Source of the DNA: Bacteroides_F sp964482605
GTDB taxonomy: Bacteria > Bacillota > Clostridia > Lachnospirales > Lachnospiraceae
Length of the DNA: 28,114 bases
NCBI GenBank assembly: GCA_964482605.1
Contig: CAYZYS010000012.1
Coordinates: 1-28,114, forward strand
Direction: 5' to 3'
The notes beneath the pieces are model-generated. The model was not told the origin of the DNA and ran no database searches. It saw only the letters and a program-made list of their open reading frames with translations. Each line of letters opens with the position of its first letter. The first letter of the stretch is position 1. A program made the position numbers and the translations under genes. This document shows, in pieces, positions 8,232 through 17,521 of the stretch.

Positions 8232-10226
8232 ATGGGGAGAGGCGTTACGGGGTTAGAATATTATTCCATGCTGACGATTAACCAGCTTCTTGTGTATTTT
8301 GGCAGTAAGGCTGATAACCACCAGGATGACGTGATTCGTCCTTATGATGAGCAGGAGCTGGCGCGGTGCAGGGAGGAACTTGATGAGGCCTGTGGATTAA
8401 GGTATGCATTTGTGTTTGAAATGCTTTCATCACCCATACAGACATTGACCCTGCAGCTTGCGCTTGCACAGTACATGCATCCGCCGCTGGGCACGATGGT
8501 TCAGGAGATTACAGGCGGACCGGTTTCACCGCAGCTTGCATACAAAATGCTTGTACGCGCGGGGATTGCAACTAAGCCCTTAAGCCATGAGGAATACAGG
8601 GTATTGGCAGGGCTGCTTGTGTGTGAGGATGCTTCTGACAATTACATGTTTTCGGGGATGAAAGCGGATGTGAGGCTTGTGGAGTACCTTAAGGGCGTTG
8701 ACAGGGTGCCTGTCGAGCTTGACGGCATTGCGTCCTTGTCTGTCGGGCTGGACGATTATGTGTATTATGGCAATTCTGACAGGGTGCGCCTGCTGGGGGA
8801 TTATCTGAAGGAGGCAATGTCAGATGAAGCGGAGTGCTTCATACAGGTGGCAGGAAGGCGCGGAAGCGGCAGGAGAAGCCTTGTGAGGCTTGCGGCGGAC
8901 ACGGCAGGCTTAAGCCTTGTACTTGTGGATTATGGCAGGCTTATGGCGCTTTCAAGGCAGGAGCGGGACAGGCTTTGCTTTTTGGTGAGACGTGAGCTGC
9001 TTTTGTATGATGCCGGTTTGTGTATGTATGATGTTGAAGCTGGCGAGAAAGACCTTGATGGGCTTTTCTATATGCTTGAGCATAATTTTTTATGGCTTAA
9101 GAAGCCAATAATTCTTGCAACACTGCCCGATACGGAGATTGTTCCGGCTTCAGGGCTGCCGTTCATCACATTTGAGGTTGGTGACATGGATGTTGGGAAC
9201 AGGGCTGCGGTATGGGAGGGGTATTCCCTGAAATATGGCATACCGCTTGATTCTGTCATGTATGGTGCAAAGTATACATTTACACCGGAGCAGGTTGCCA
9301 AGATTTTCCTTAAGCTCAGGCAGACATACCGCAGGGGCTGTTCAGGGGATGAGCTTGAAAGGCTTGTGTGCCATGCGGCGGCGGACATTATACCAATGCC
9401 TGAACGTGGCAGCATAGTCAAGGGCAGCTCCAATGACACGCTGGATGACCTTCAGCTTCCGGAAGCACAGAAAAAGGGCCTTCGTGCCATATGCTCGCAT
9501 ACGCGGGAGTTTTACAAGGTGTTTCATGATTGGAACATGCAGGAAAGGTTTTCCTATGGCAGGGGAATGACAGCGCTTTTTGCGGGGCCTGCGGGGACGG
9601 GGAAGACCATGGCGGCAGGCTGCATAGCCAATGAACTCGGCCTTCCGCTTTACAGGGTTGACCTGTCACAGGTCATTGACAAATACATCGGGGAAACGGA
9701 GAAGAAGCTGAATGTGGTGTTTGATTATGCACAGGCTGCCAACGTGGTGCTGTTCTTTGATGAGGCGGATGCACTTTTTGGAAAGAGGAGCGAGGTCAAG
9801 GAATCAAAGGACAAATACGCCAATGCCGAGGTTTCCTTCATACTCCAGAGGATAGAGCAGTATGAGGGGACGGTGCTTCTTGCAACCAATCTGATTAACA
9901 ATATTGACGAGGCATTCATGCGGCGCATGAAATATGTGATAATGTTCTCGCTGCCTGATGAGGACACCAGGCTCAGGATATGGAGGGGCTGTTTTCCGGG
10001 CGAGGTACCAACGGGAGACATTGACTATGGATTTCTTGCCAGAAGGATTGAGCTTGCTGGCGGGCACATCAAGAACATTGTGCTTAACGCCGTGTTCATG
10101 GCGGCATCCGAGGACAGCCCCGTGACCATGCGCCATATCATACCAAGCATACAAAGGGAATTTGTCAAGCTTGGAAAGAGCGTCGGCGCTGATTATTATG
10201 AGGAGTATGCCCATTGCCTGACTTGA
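8232..10226 (+). CDS. AAA+ ATPase of contractile injection systems (Pvc15-like)
   Basis: 664-aa two-module AAA+ protein. The N-terminal module has a broken P-loop, GRRGSGRRS at 208-216, lacking the Walker A Lys. The C-terminal module is intact: Walker A GPAGTGKT (452-459), Walker B LFFDEAD (507-513), sensor-1 ATN near 552 and an Arg-finger-like MRRMKY near 563. Single-active-module ATPases of this kind accompany eCIS loci (Pvc15/Afp15), where they are thought to act in particle assembly or cargo loading rather than sheath recycling. GGAGG (8218-8222) sits 9 bases before the ATG. The DUF4255 gene follows after 20 bases, the same partner as in eCIS, but here the pair is near the 5' end of the operon rather than the usual 3' end. 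Confidence 0.9.
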   Translation: MGRGVTGLEYYSMLTINQLLVYFGSKADNHQDDVIRPYDEQELARCREELDEACGLRYAFVFEMLSSPIQTLTLQLALAQYMHPPLGTMVQEITGGPVSPQLAYKMLVRAGIATKPLSHEEYRVLAGLLVCEDASDNYMFSGMKADVRLVEYLKGVDRVPVELDGIASLSVGLDDYVYYGNSDRVRLLGDYLKEAMSDEAECFIQVAGRRGSGRRSLVRLAADTAGLSLVLVDYGRLMALSRQERDRLCFLVRRELLLYDAGLCMYDVEAGEKDLDGLFYMLEHNFLWLKKPIILATLPDTEIVPASGLPFITFEVGDMDVGNRAAVWEGYSLKYGIPLDSVMYGAKYTFTPEQVAKIFLKLRQTYRRGCSGDELERLVCHAAADIIPMPERGSIVKGSSNDTLDDLQLPEAQKKGLRAICSHTREFYKVFHDWNMQERFSYGRGMTALFAGPAGTGKTMAAGCIANELGLPLYRVDLSQVIDKYIGETEKKLNVVFDYAQAANVVLFFDEADALFGKRSEVKESKDKYANAEVSFILQRIEQYEGTVLLATNLINNIDEAFMRRMKYVIMFSLPDEDTRLRIWRGCFPGEVPTGDIDYGFLARRIELAGGHIKNIVLNAVFMAASEDSPVTMRHIIPSIQREFVKLGKSVGADYYEEYAHCLT

Positions 10227-10246
10227 TGGCGGGAAGCGGGGGTTGA

Positions 10247-10828
10247 ATGGCTGATTATTCGATTATAGCTGACGTAAGCCAGCATATTGTAAGACAACTT
10301 CAGGACATACTTGTGCCTGACATAATTGATGGCAATGACAGGATTGGGCTTTGTTCGCCTGATGACCGCAATGACATCACACTTGGGGTTTTGCTCTATG
10401 ACCTTGCGGAGAGCGAGGACATCAGGAGAAGCTCGATGATGACGGGCGGAATCTCTGACAGGCTTAAGTTCCCTCCGATATACATGAATCTTTTTTACAT
10501 GATTACACCGTATTTTACGGGAAATGTAAGGTACAGGATGGTTGGTGAGCAGGAGGCGCTTGGCAGGATAATCCAGTATTACCATGATTATCCGTTGATA
10601 CCTATTGACGCCGTTAATCCTGATGATGGCGAGGGGATTGATCTGCGTGTGGAGCTTTTGAGGATGGACATGGAGGAGAAGACCAAGATATGGGCGTATC
10701 CGGAGGAGCCTTACAGGACCTCGCTTTTTTACAGGGTAAGTCCTGTGCTTGTCGCATCCTCACGCCATAGGGATGTATCAAGGGTATCAAGCGCTGAAAT
10801 CAGCGTTAAGAATATATCTGGTACGTAA
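10247..10828 (+). CDS. DUF4255 (Pvc16-type) tail terminator/cap protein
   Basis: 193-aa soluble protein matching the DUF4255 / Pvc16 N-terminal domain pattern. It has the PPIYMNLFYMITPYF core (about 76-90), the helix carrying EALGRIIQYYHDYPL, a beta strand with basic/hydrophobic alternation, and the late segment KIWAYPEEPYRTSLFYRVSP. In eCIS particles Pvc16/Afp16-type proteins cap the distal end of the sheath-tube and terminate its length. The ATG lies shortly after a GGGGG ribosome site. It sits between the AAA+ ATPase and a beta-rich accessory gene. Confidence 0.88.
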   Translation: MADYSIIADVSQHIVRQLQDILVPDIIDGNDRIGLCSPDDRNDITLGVLLYDLAESEDIRRSSMMTGGISDRLKFPPIYMNLFYMITPYFTGNVRYRMVGEQEALGRIIQYYHDYPLIPIDAVNPDDGEGIDLRVELLRMDMEEKTKIWAYPEEPYRTSLFYRVSPVLVASSRHRDVSRVSSAEISVKNISGT

Positions 10829-10840
10829 GCAAGGGGGAAT

Positions 10841-11572
10841 ATGGGAAATATCAGCATCAGGGCAGGATATGTCTGCGTACTGTATGACATATGTGCAGAA
10901 AAGCCAATTGTGACCCAGAATGTGAGGATAAGAACGGACTGCGGTGTTGTGCCGGTGTCCAAGGGCAGCGGGGTGTATATGTTTTTGGGCGATGTGGGTG
11001 CTTCCATGCGCCTTGACATTGAAGCTGACGGCTATCAGCCGTACTCAAGGCAGGTGGTTTGCAGCCGTGATGGCCTGAGCAGGGATGTATGCTGGCTGAT
11101 TCCCGACACCCACGGGCATGGCGGGCAGGAAAGCCTTGTGATGTCAGGGCTGGAGCTCGGTGCGGAGTATGATGTTTTCATTAAGTGCCATGAAAGCATA
11201 ATAAGGCTTAAGTCAGATGCCGCCAAGGGTGATGACCACATTACCCTGTATGCAAGGCAGGGACAGATGTTTCTGGGCAGGAGCCTGCTGCTGTTGCAAA
11301 GCGGCAGTGATGACGGGTGCACATACAAGGTCACGGAAAGCGTGCAAAACGGTTCGGTCAATGTGTGCCGTCTGGCTTCCGGCCTTGGATTGGCATATGA
11401 GCTTGACACCACAAGGGTATACAAGGGCTACTGCGTGTGTGCTGATGATGGCGGAGGTGCCTGTCTTCCGTTGCCATACAAGCCACAGGGGGATTTCAAG
11501 GTGGCAATATACAGGGGTAATGAATTGCAGCAGGCTGCATCATATAGGTTGACAAGGGGAGGAAGAGCATGA
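10841..11572 (+). CDS. Beta-rich CIS accessory protein with carboxypeptidase-regulatory-like N-terminus
   Basis: 243 aa, no signal peptide or transmembrane helix. The first ~95 residues look like a carboxypeptidase regulatory-like beta-sandwich: alternating strands with GSGVYMFLGDVGASMRLDIE followed by ADGYQPYSRQV, a pattern also found in phage and CIS accessory proteins. The rest is beta-rich with a segment resembling a second small sandwich (about 120-195). The start at 10841 has AAGGGGG immediately upstream. The stop overlaps the next start (ATGA), so it is translationally coupled to the fibre/baseplate-like gene. A structural role such as a fibre, collar or baseplate decoration is likely but unproven. 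Confidence 0.7.
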   Translation: MGNISIRAGYVCVLYDICAEKPIVTQNVRIRTDCGVVPVSKGSGVYMFLGDVGASMRLDIEADGYQPYSRQVVCSRDGLSRDVCWLIPDTHGHGGQESLVMSGLELGAEYDVFIKCHESIIRLKSDAAKGDDHITLYARQGQMFLGRSLLLLQSGSDDGCTYKVTESVQNGSVNVCRLASGLGLAYELDTTRVYKGYCVCADDGGGACLPLPYKPQGDFKVAIYRGNELQQAASYRLTRGGRA

Positions 11573-13356
11573 AGAACACCAAGCTACTGCCGTTTGAGCG
11601 TAATCGGTATTATACGGGGAAAATGCTTACGTCATCTGATTTTTTGACGGAACAGAACTACATCAACAACAAAAGGCGCTTCATCAACAACATGATGTTC
11701 GGGAGCGGGATTATATGCGGAATGTCCGTGAAATGCCTTGATGATGTGTCGATAATGGTTGACAGCGGTGCAGCCATTGATGAGTTCGGAAGGGAGATAG
11801 TCATATCCGAGGGCTGTGTGAAGAAGCTTTCGGCAATGGAGGGCTTTGAGAGTGTGAAGTCCGACCAGTGCAGGCTTTACGTGCAGTATGACGAGAAGGA
11901 CATACAGCCCGTGTATTCTGCGAGCAAGAAGGACAAGAATGACGAGTATGAATATAACCGGATACACGAAAACTTTAGGCTGTACCTTGTGGATGAAAAT
12001 GACGTCAATGACGTTGAGGTGTCCGGTTCGGATTTCCTTTCGACAGGCATATTGTTTGAGAACCGTGATTACAGGGTCACCATGACGGTGCCGTCAGTCA
12101 TGTGCATAGGGAGCAATGTGAAGATAAGACTTGCCGTGCATAAGCTTTCTGATTCGGACAGCTCACTGTCTTACAGCGGTGTGCTGCAGTTTCCGTCCTG
12201 TTCGGTTGAGAATGGAGGCCATGAAAAGAGTGTTTCCCTTGAGGGGGTAAAACTTGGCAGGAATGAATGTGTGACAAAGGACGTATGGGTTCATGCGGAC
12301 AACATGGGGAATGGCCGTACCAGCGTAATGGTGAAGGCTGCGTCCGTGGAGTGCCAGGTGGACAACATACCTGTCATGGTTGAGAAGGACGTTGTCCTTT
12401 CAGTCAGGGGGGAGAGGACAGAGCCGAGAAGGCTCGTTGACAGTGAGATAGGAAGGATTAATTACGAGGTGAAAAGCCGCATGGCACGCAATGAGGGCGT
12501 TTGCCTTGCCGCAATCAAGGTCATCAGGAATGCCAATTCCTATGAGATTGAGACGGTTGACGGTTCTGCGGTTCGCCATTACATAGAGGCACCTGCGACA
12601 GAGCAGGAAAGAAACAGTTACCTCGATTATTTCCGTGATGATGATGAGGGCGAGCCAAAGGCATCCCAGCAGGTTGTTGAAAGCAGCGCCAACAGCACAA
12701 TCAGTGCTGAAGCCTCAAGGGTGTACAGGACAACGGGCATTGTGGAGATACCGATTGGAAGGGTTGTCAAGAAAGGCGAAATCCTCTATTCGGAGGAGGT
12801 TGTGCACGGCCTTGGCAAGGGAAATGTGTGCGTTGTGCTTGGAAGTCCGGTGAATGATTCACCTAGGCTTGCGGATAAGCAGCCGGAGGCGACAATCATT
12901 GGCACGGAGGGCATATTTGATGACAGGTGCGATGGCGCGGCATTTGAGTCTGCGGTGAAGCTCTACCATGACAAGGGCAGCTTCGTGGTTGGCGTAAGGT
13001 CAAGGTACAGCGCTGAATACGTGGTGCTTAAGTACAGGTGGTATGCGGTGAGCTTTGACAAGACCTACAAGGCAAATGAAGCCTCAAGGCTTCAGGACAA
13101 GCGCATTACCGCTGAGACACCGACGGTTATCCTCAATCCGGGGGAGAGTTATTACTTCAATGTGCGGTTTAACAACATGGAGCCCACACAGCTCCGGTAT
13201 GAGCTTACAACAGGCTCCAGGGGCAGTGTGTCAATTGACGGTGTATATACCGCACCTGACAAGGAGGGTGTATATGAGGTTCGCATTTACTGCCTGAATG
13301 ACCCGTCCATATGTACATACGCATATGCAATTGTGAAAAGGAATGATGGCTTATGA
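11569..13356 (+). CDS. eCIS-associated fibre/baseplate-like protein with C-terminal Ig-like domain
   Basis: 595 aa. The N-terminal ~90 residues carry a pattern I associate with proteins encoded in eCIS loci: RNRYYTGKMLTSSDF, then EQNYINNKRRFINNMMFGSG, a GMSV strand, and DSGAAIDEFGREIVIS. The middle is beta-rich with a polar linker around 350-385. The last ~80 residues (about 515-592) look like a bacterial Ig-like domain, with the ITAETPTVILNPGESYYFNV and GSVSIDGVYTAPDKEGVYEV patterns. No signal peptide. ATGA overlaps at both ends couple it to its neighbours. The Ig-like end suggests a surface-exposed or target-contacting part; the exact particle position is unknown. Confidence 0.75.
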   Translation: MKNTKLLPFERNRYYTGKMLTSSDFLTEQNYINNKRRFINNMMFGSGIICGMSVKCLDDVSIMVDSGAAIDEFGREIVISEGCVKKLSAMEGFESVKSDQCRLYVQYDEKDIQPVYSASKKDKNDEYEYNRIHENFRLYLVDENDVNDVEVSGSDFLSTGILFENRDYRVTMTVPSVMCIGSNVKIRLAVHKLSDSDSSLSYSGVLQFPSCSVENGGHEKSVSLEGVKLGRNECVTKDVWVHADNMGNGRTSVMVKAASVECQVDNIPVMVEKDVVLSVRGERTEPRRLVDSEIGRINYEVKSRMARNEGVCLAAIKVIRNANSYEIETVDGSAVRHYIEAPATEQERNSYLDYFRDDDEGEPKASQQVVESSANSTISAEASRVYRTTGIVEIPIGRVVKKGEILYSEEVVHGLGKGNVCVVLGSPVNDSPRLADKQPEATIIGTEGIFDDRCDGAAFESAVKLYHDKGSFVVGVRSRYSAEYVVLKYRWYAVSFDKTYKANEASRLQDKRITAETPTVILNPGESYYFNVRFNNMEPTQLRYELTTGSRGSVSIDGVYTAPDKEGVYEVRIYCLNDPSICTYAYAIVKRNDGL

Positions 13357-14201
13357 TTATAGAAGCGCCAAGGGCCAGGTATGAATGCATAAGCCACCTG
13401 CTGCACTCGCAGTGTAATGATGTGTATGTCTGCAGGGAGATAAGCGGTGATGACGAGAGGGAATACCTGCTTAACATGGTCAATGACCGCAGGATTGCCA
13501 AAAATTTTCTTGTGTCGCTTGGCTGTGAAGGCAGGTTCACAGATTGCATTGATTGCTTTACCTGGGAAGAAAACTTATGTATCATTTTCAGGTATATCAG
13601 AAGAAGGAGCGTGGACAGGTTCTACCTGCCTGAGCATTTAACCGTTGAGGAGTGCAACACCATATTCAGGAACCTGGTGTTTGCCTGCATGACGGCGCAG
13701 GTGCCTTATCCGCTTCTGTACCTTGTGTTAAGGCAGAAGAGGTTTAACCTTGAGCCGGATTTGTCAGTGACACTTGATTACTGCATCGACATGAGCAGGT
13801 TTGACACGGAGGCTTCAGAGGAGGATTGCCTTGGGGAGTGCCTGTCAAGGATACTGATATTCCTTGACCGCAAGGATGATGACAATGACGCGGCATATAA
13901 GGTGCTGACCAAAAGGTACAGCCGTAATTCCTACGGCAGCTTCGTGGAATTGTACAATGACATGGACAATGCCAACTTCACGCTGGAGAAGGAGACCTTC
14001 AGGAAGAAGCTGAAGCGCTTCTGGGGTGATTACGGGCACAGGATATGGCTTGTGGTTAAGTCACTTTTGTTTATCATCGGAATTGTCGCAATCATATTGC
14101 TTGTGTGTGATTTCCTGTTCGGCGACATTCCGTTCATGAGGATTTTCATTAATTCCTTCAAGGAGATTGGTGAAAGGGATTTGTCAAGGTATGGCTTATG
14201 A
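13353..14201 (+). CDS. Single-pass membrane protein with pseudokinase-like cytoplasmic domain
   Basis: 282 aa. A cytoplasmic domain (1-230) is followed by one strong transmembrane helix (about 232-253) and a short ~30-residue outer tail. The cytoplasmic part has the rhythm of a protein-kinase fold without catalytic residues: a strand ENLCIIFRYI (like the hinge strand), a helix after LTVEE, then YPLLYLVLRQKRFNLEPDL and a strand VTLDYCIDM where HRD and DFG would lie. This architecture recalls EssB/YukC of type VII secretion, but no strict motif proves it. ATGA overlaps link it to both neighbours. It may be the cytoplasmic-side docking subunit of the envelope module (inference). Confidence 0.65.
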   Translation: MIIEAPRARYECISHLLHSQCNDVYVCREISGDDEREYLLNMVNDRRIAKNFLVSLGCEGRFTDCIDCFTWEENLCIIFRYIRRRSVDRFYLPEHLTVEECNTIFRNLVFACMTAQVPYPLLYLVLRQKRFNLEPDLSVTLDYCIDMSRFDTEASEEDCLGECLSRILIFLDRKDDDNDAAYKVLTKRYSRNSYGSFVELYNDMDNANFTLEKETFRKKLKRFWGDYGHRIWLVVKSLLFIIGIVAIILLVCDFLFGDIPFMRIFINSFKEIGERDLSRYGL

Positions 14202-15391
14202 ACATAACGAAATTGTTGAAGTATAAGACATTGAAAAAGAGCATGCTTTCCAGCGGCAAGATAAAGCTGAAGGCACGCATCAAAAAATTCATAATGTCGC
14301 ACTTGGACTTCAAGCCGAAGGACGCAAAGGATTACTATGGCGTCGGAAATCTTCTGGTGAGCCGGAACCTTGTGAAGTTCATAGTGATGATTGTTGGCGT
14401 CATAGGCATTTACTATTTCATGTTTGTAAGCCCGATTAACATATTCAACCCTACCCAGGGTGGTGTCAGGGTGTTTAATTACACAGACATCATATTGAGG
14501 TTTGTCAACACCAACGTCAAGATTAAGGATGCCAACAAGGACATAGCGTATGAAGGCTATGTGTCAAAGGGCATGGCAAATGGAAGCGGTATATTATATT
14601 ATGCCGGAGGCGAGGAAAAGAAGCTCTACGAGGGGGAGTTCAAGGATAACAAATACAATGGAACGGGGACGCAGTATTACAAGTCGGGGCTTGTGGCGTA
14701 TTCGGGCGGCTTCCTTGACAATGTCAGGAGTGGCACGGGGACCAGTTACCGTGAAAACGGAAGCAGGGAATATTCTGGGGAGTTCGTGAATGGCAAACCG
14801 GACGGTGTCGACGAATATTATAGCACCAGCAACAACCTGGTGTACACGGGGACGTTCAGCCAGGGTAACCTTCTTTATGAGGATTTGCTTGACAAGACGG
14901 CAAAGGAAATTTCATCCGTATACACCGGGCGCAGCAATGTGTTTTATACAACTGATGATTACCTGGTCACACTGAATGACATCAATGCAATGTATTATGG
15001 CAATGTCAGTAGTAATCCGCTTGAGGATTCAATAACGGCATCAAGGATATATGTCGCTTCGTCTGAGTGCTATGTGAAGGGCGTGAAATGCGATTCCATT
15101 TCACGGCTCAGTGAAGATGATGTATTGGGAAAACCGGTTTACGAGGGCAATTCATACATAACCGTGCAGGAGCTTGCAATGTCCGAGGTGTTTAACCTTG
15201 GGCTGGATGGCCTCCTGGTATTGGATTACGGGTCGGTTGATGATGTGTATTTTGTTGTCAAGGATGAGACTGTGCTGACACAGCTGATTTACATGTATGC
15301 ATTTGAGAGTGAGGGCATATCATATACATTTTACTGTACTGACAGGGGCGATGATTTTTTCATGTATGAAATGCAAAAGGTTGAAAGTTGA
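14198..15391 (+). CDS. Single-pass membrane protein with extracytoplasmic MORN repeats
   Basis: 397 aa. A Lys-rich N-terminal cytoplasmic segment (1-57) precedes one transmembrane helix (about 58-77). By the positive-inside rule the remainder is outside. Residues about 118-225 form four to five MORN-type repeats, recognisable from YEGEFKDNKYNGTGTQYY, YSGGFLDNVRSGTGT and YSGEFVNGKPDG. The ~170-residue C-terminal domain is not recognised. MORN repeats mostly scaffold proteins or touch lipids and are usually cytoplasmic, so placing them outside the membrane is notable. ATGA coupling to the pseudokinase-like gene suggests a complex. No catalytic motif is visible. Confidence 0.75.
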   Translation: MNITKLLKYKTLKKSMLSSGKIKLKARIKKFIMSHLDFKPKDAKDYYGVGNLLVSRNLVKFIVMIVGVIGIYYFMFVSPINIFNPTQGGVRVFNYTDIILRFVNTNVKIKDANKDIAYEGYVSKGMANGSGILYYAGGEEKKLYEGEFKDNKYNGTGTQYYKSGLVAYSGGFLDNVRSGTGTSYRENGSREYSGEFVNGKPDGVDEYYSTSNNLVYTGTFSQGNLLYEDLLDKTAKEISSVYTGRSNVFYTTDDYLVTLNDINAMYYGNVSSNPLEDSITASRIYVASSECYVKGVKCDSISRLSEDDVLGKPVYEGNSYITVQELAMSEVFNLGLDGLLVLDYGSVDDVYFVVKDETVLTQLIYMYAFESEGISYTFYCTDRGDDFFMYEMQKVES

Positions 15392-15436
15392 TGTGTGGGT
15401 TGGTGGTTCAACGGTTTTATCAATGAGGGATGCTTA

Positions 15437-17521
15437 ATGGGTAAGGGCGCGGCAAGGAAAATAATTTCATATGTGCTTTCGGTTTTGCTTGCCACGGGAA
15501 TGCTTTCGGTGGGGGGAGAGGTCACTGCCGTGCGCACATTGGCAGCGACAAGGACGCTAACGATGGAGCAGGCGGTGTCACTTGGCCTGAATAACAGTTC
15601 AGATTACAGGAAAACCAAGAATAAGATTGCGCTTGCGCAGGTGAAATACGTTCAGGCGGTTAAGTCGATACGGCTCAAGAAGAAGAACATGCTAAGCTTC
15701 AGGTATTCACCGCTGCTAAGCTTTAAGCTGCCTGAAGACCCATTGCTTTCTGATGAATACGAGTGGACATATAAGCCGCTGCAGCTTCAAAGTGAGATTG
15801 CAGGGCTTCAGCATCAGCTTACGGACATACAGTATTCCGTAAGGGAAAATGTATGCAATATGTATGTGCAGGTATACACGGCTTATAAAAAGGTGGAATT
15901 TTACAACGAAAGGATTCAGTCGCTTACCGATACCATGAACCTTAACATTGCAAGACTGTATGTCGGTGCGGCAAGCCAGAATGACGTGGATTCGGTAAAA
16001 AAGGCACTCACATCCGCCAACACTGCATATGGCAATTCTTCAAGGGAATATGAATCCCTAAAGGAAAAGCTTTCCGACCTGATTAACCTGGATGTGCAGT
16101 CGGGTTATGCCTTCACATCACCGTACATTGACAATTCGATATCGAGGGATAATCTTGATGACATTGTCAATTACACACTGGACAAAAGCCAGACCTATTA
16201 TGAGGCAAAGCTTACGGCAAGCCTTGCGCTGACGTCGCTTAACACCAATTACCAGCTTATGCAGAGCCATTATGGAAGTAAAGACATGTCACTGATATCA
16301 TCCTATGTGAACACGGTCCGTAACGGCGGCAAGGTCAATGGCGATGCATTTAAAAGTGCATATGACAAATTCCTCGATAAGGTTGATTCATATTGGAAAG
16401 GGAAAATAAGAATTTTATTCATAAAGATTCCCAAGGAATGGTTCAAGGGGGAGGCTGACGGAATCAGGTACGTGGAGGATGACCCGTATATCCTGTATAC
16501 AGATGCACTTGAGTACCAGGAGGCGTATGCTGAGCAGCAATCCACAATGAAGGAGATTACGACCAATGTAAAGAGTGGATTTGACAATTTGGTTACGCTT
16601 AGGAATTCCTATGAATCCATTAAAACCCAATGTGACCAGGTTGCGGCACAGCTTCAGAGTGAAAAGATTCAAAATGACCTCGGAAAGCTTTCAATGGAGG
16701 AATATTCCGAGACCGAAAGCAGCTACATGGAGATGGAGATTGAGAAGCTTGAGGCACTTGACATGTACACGCAGGCGCTCATTTCCTATGATAGGCTTAC
16801 CTGCGGCGCCATAACAAAGCTTCTCAAGGGTACATCCATAAAGCTGGACGCATCATCATCAGGAATCAGCAGCACAAGCGAGGATGAGGCTGGGGAGATT
16901 GTATATGACATAGTATCCAAGGTGGAGGATAATATATTTGAGCTTACCATAACAGTGCCAGAGGATTATGCAGTAAATGTTACTGATTTTGAACTTTGGA
17001 TTGACAATGTGCAGGTGGGGAACAGAACCGGCGTTGATTCCAAGCTGAGGCACCTCGCGTTGTCAGTTGAGGGGGCATCTTCGGCATTCATACGGCTGTA
17101 TGACGGCAATACATTTGTTGCTGACTGCACGATTGACGCAACGGATTACCACGGGGTGCTTTACGTTGAGGGCGGCGGCTCCAATGCGGCGCAAACAACG
17201 GCAGGCGGTGATGATGGGACGAAGAAGGTAAAGCGGACGGTTGCAACATACAGCTATACCATCAATAAAAGCACCGGAATCGCATCAATCAGCATTAATC
17301 CCGAAGCTTCGGAGGGGATAGCGTACTTTTCACTTGTGAATGCTGAGGGAACCGCATTGTCCAACGGTGAACCGGTGGGGGTAAAGGATTCCTTTAAATA
17401 TCTGTCGATAATGACAGGCAGCTTTTATGATTTGCGCATGGTCTTGTACGATTCTGAAAAAAACGAGTTGTACCAGGGGAGCTTTAACATATCGGACATG
17501 ACAATAGAGGTGGAGGAATGA
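15437..17521 (+). CDS. Secreted TolC-fold-like protein
   Basis: 694 aa with a typical signal peptide (Lys/Arg then SYVLSVLLATGMLSVGG, cleavage probably near residue 30-37). The mature part opens with LTMEQAVSLGLNNSSDYRKT, the start pattern of outer-membrane-efflux/TolC repeats. Long heptad-rich helices follow in two halves (to about 440), as in the TolC helical barrel. A beta-rich C-terminal region (about 475-694) with two sandwich-like segments is extra to normal TolC. The ATG at 15437 is chosen over an in-frame GTG at 15395 because GAGGGA lies 6 bases upstream and the signal peptide then starts correctly. The next gene overlaps by 4 bases. It is probably an oligomeric channel or cell-wall-spanning part of the injection system (inference). 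Confidence 0.7.
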   Translation: MGKGAARKIISYVLSVLLATGMLSVGGEVTAVRTLAATRTLTMEQAVSLGLNNSSDYRKTKNKIALAQVKYVQAVKSIRLKKKNMLSFRYSPLLSFKLPEDPLLSDEYEWTYKPLQLQSEIAGLQHQLTDIQYSVRENVCNMYVQVYTAYKKVEFYNERIQSLTDTMNLNIARLYVGAASQNDVDSVKKALTSANTAYGNSSREYESLKEKLSDLINLDVQSGYAFTSPYIDNSISRDNLDDIVNYTLDKSQTYYEAKLTASLALTSLNTNYQLMQSHYGSKDMSLISSYVNTVRNGGKVNGDAFKSAYDKFLDKVDSYWKGKIRILFIKIPKEWFKGEADGIRYVEDDPYILYTDALEYQEAYAEQQSTMKEITTNVKSGFDNLVTLRNSYESIKTQCDQVAAQLQSEKIQNDLGKLSMEEYSETESSYMEMEIEKLEALDMYTQALISYDRLTCGAITKLLKGTSIKLDASSSGISSTSEDEAGEIVYDIVSKVEDNIFELTITVPEDYAVNVTDFELWIDNVQVGNRTGVDSKLRHLALSVEGASSAFIRLYDGNTFVADCTIDATDYHGVLYVEGGGSNAAQTTAGGDDGTKKVKRTVATYSYTINKSTGIASISINPEASEGIAYFSLVNAEGTALSNGEPVGVKDSFKYLSIMTGSFYDLRMVLYDSEKNELYQGSFNISDMTIEVEE

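Noticed and set aside
15395..15436. N-terminal extension of the TolC-like protein from a GTG
   Set aside because: It would add WWFNGFINEG before the signal peptide; the ATG at 15437 has a well-spaced GAGGGA and starts a normal signal peptide.
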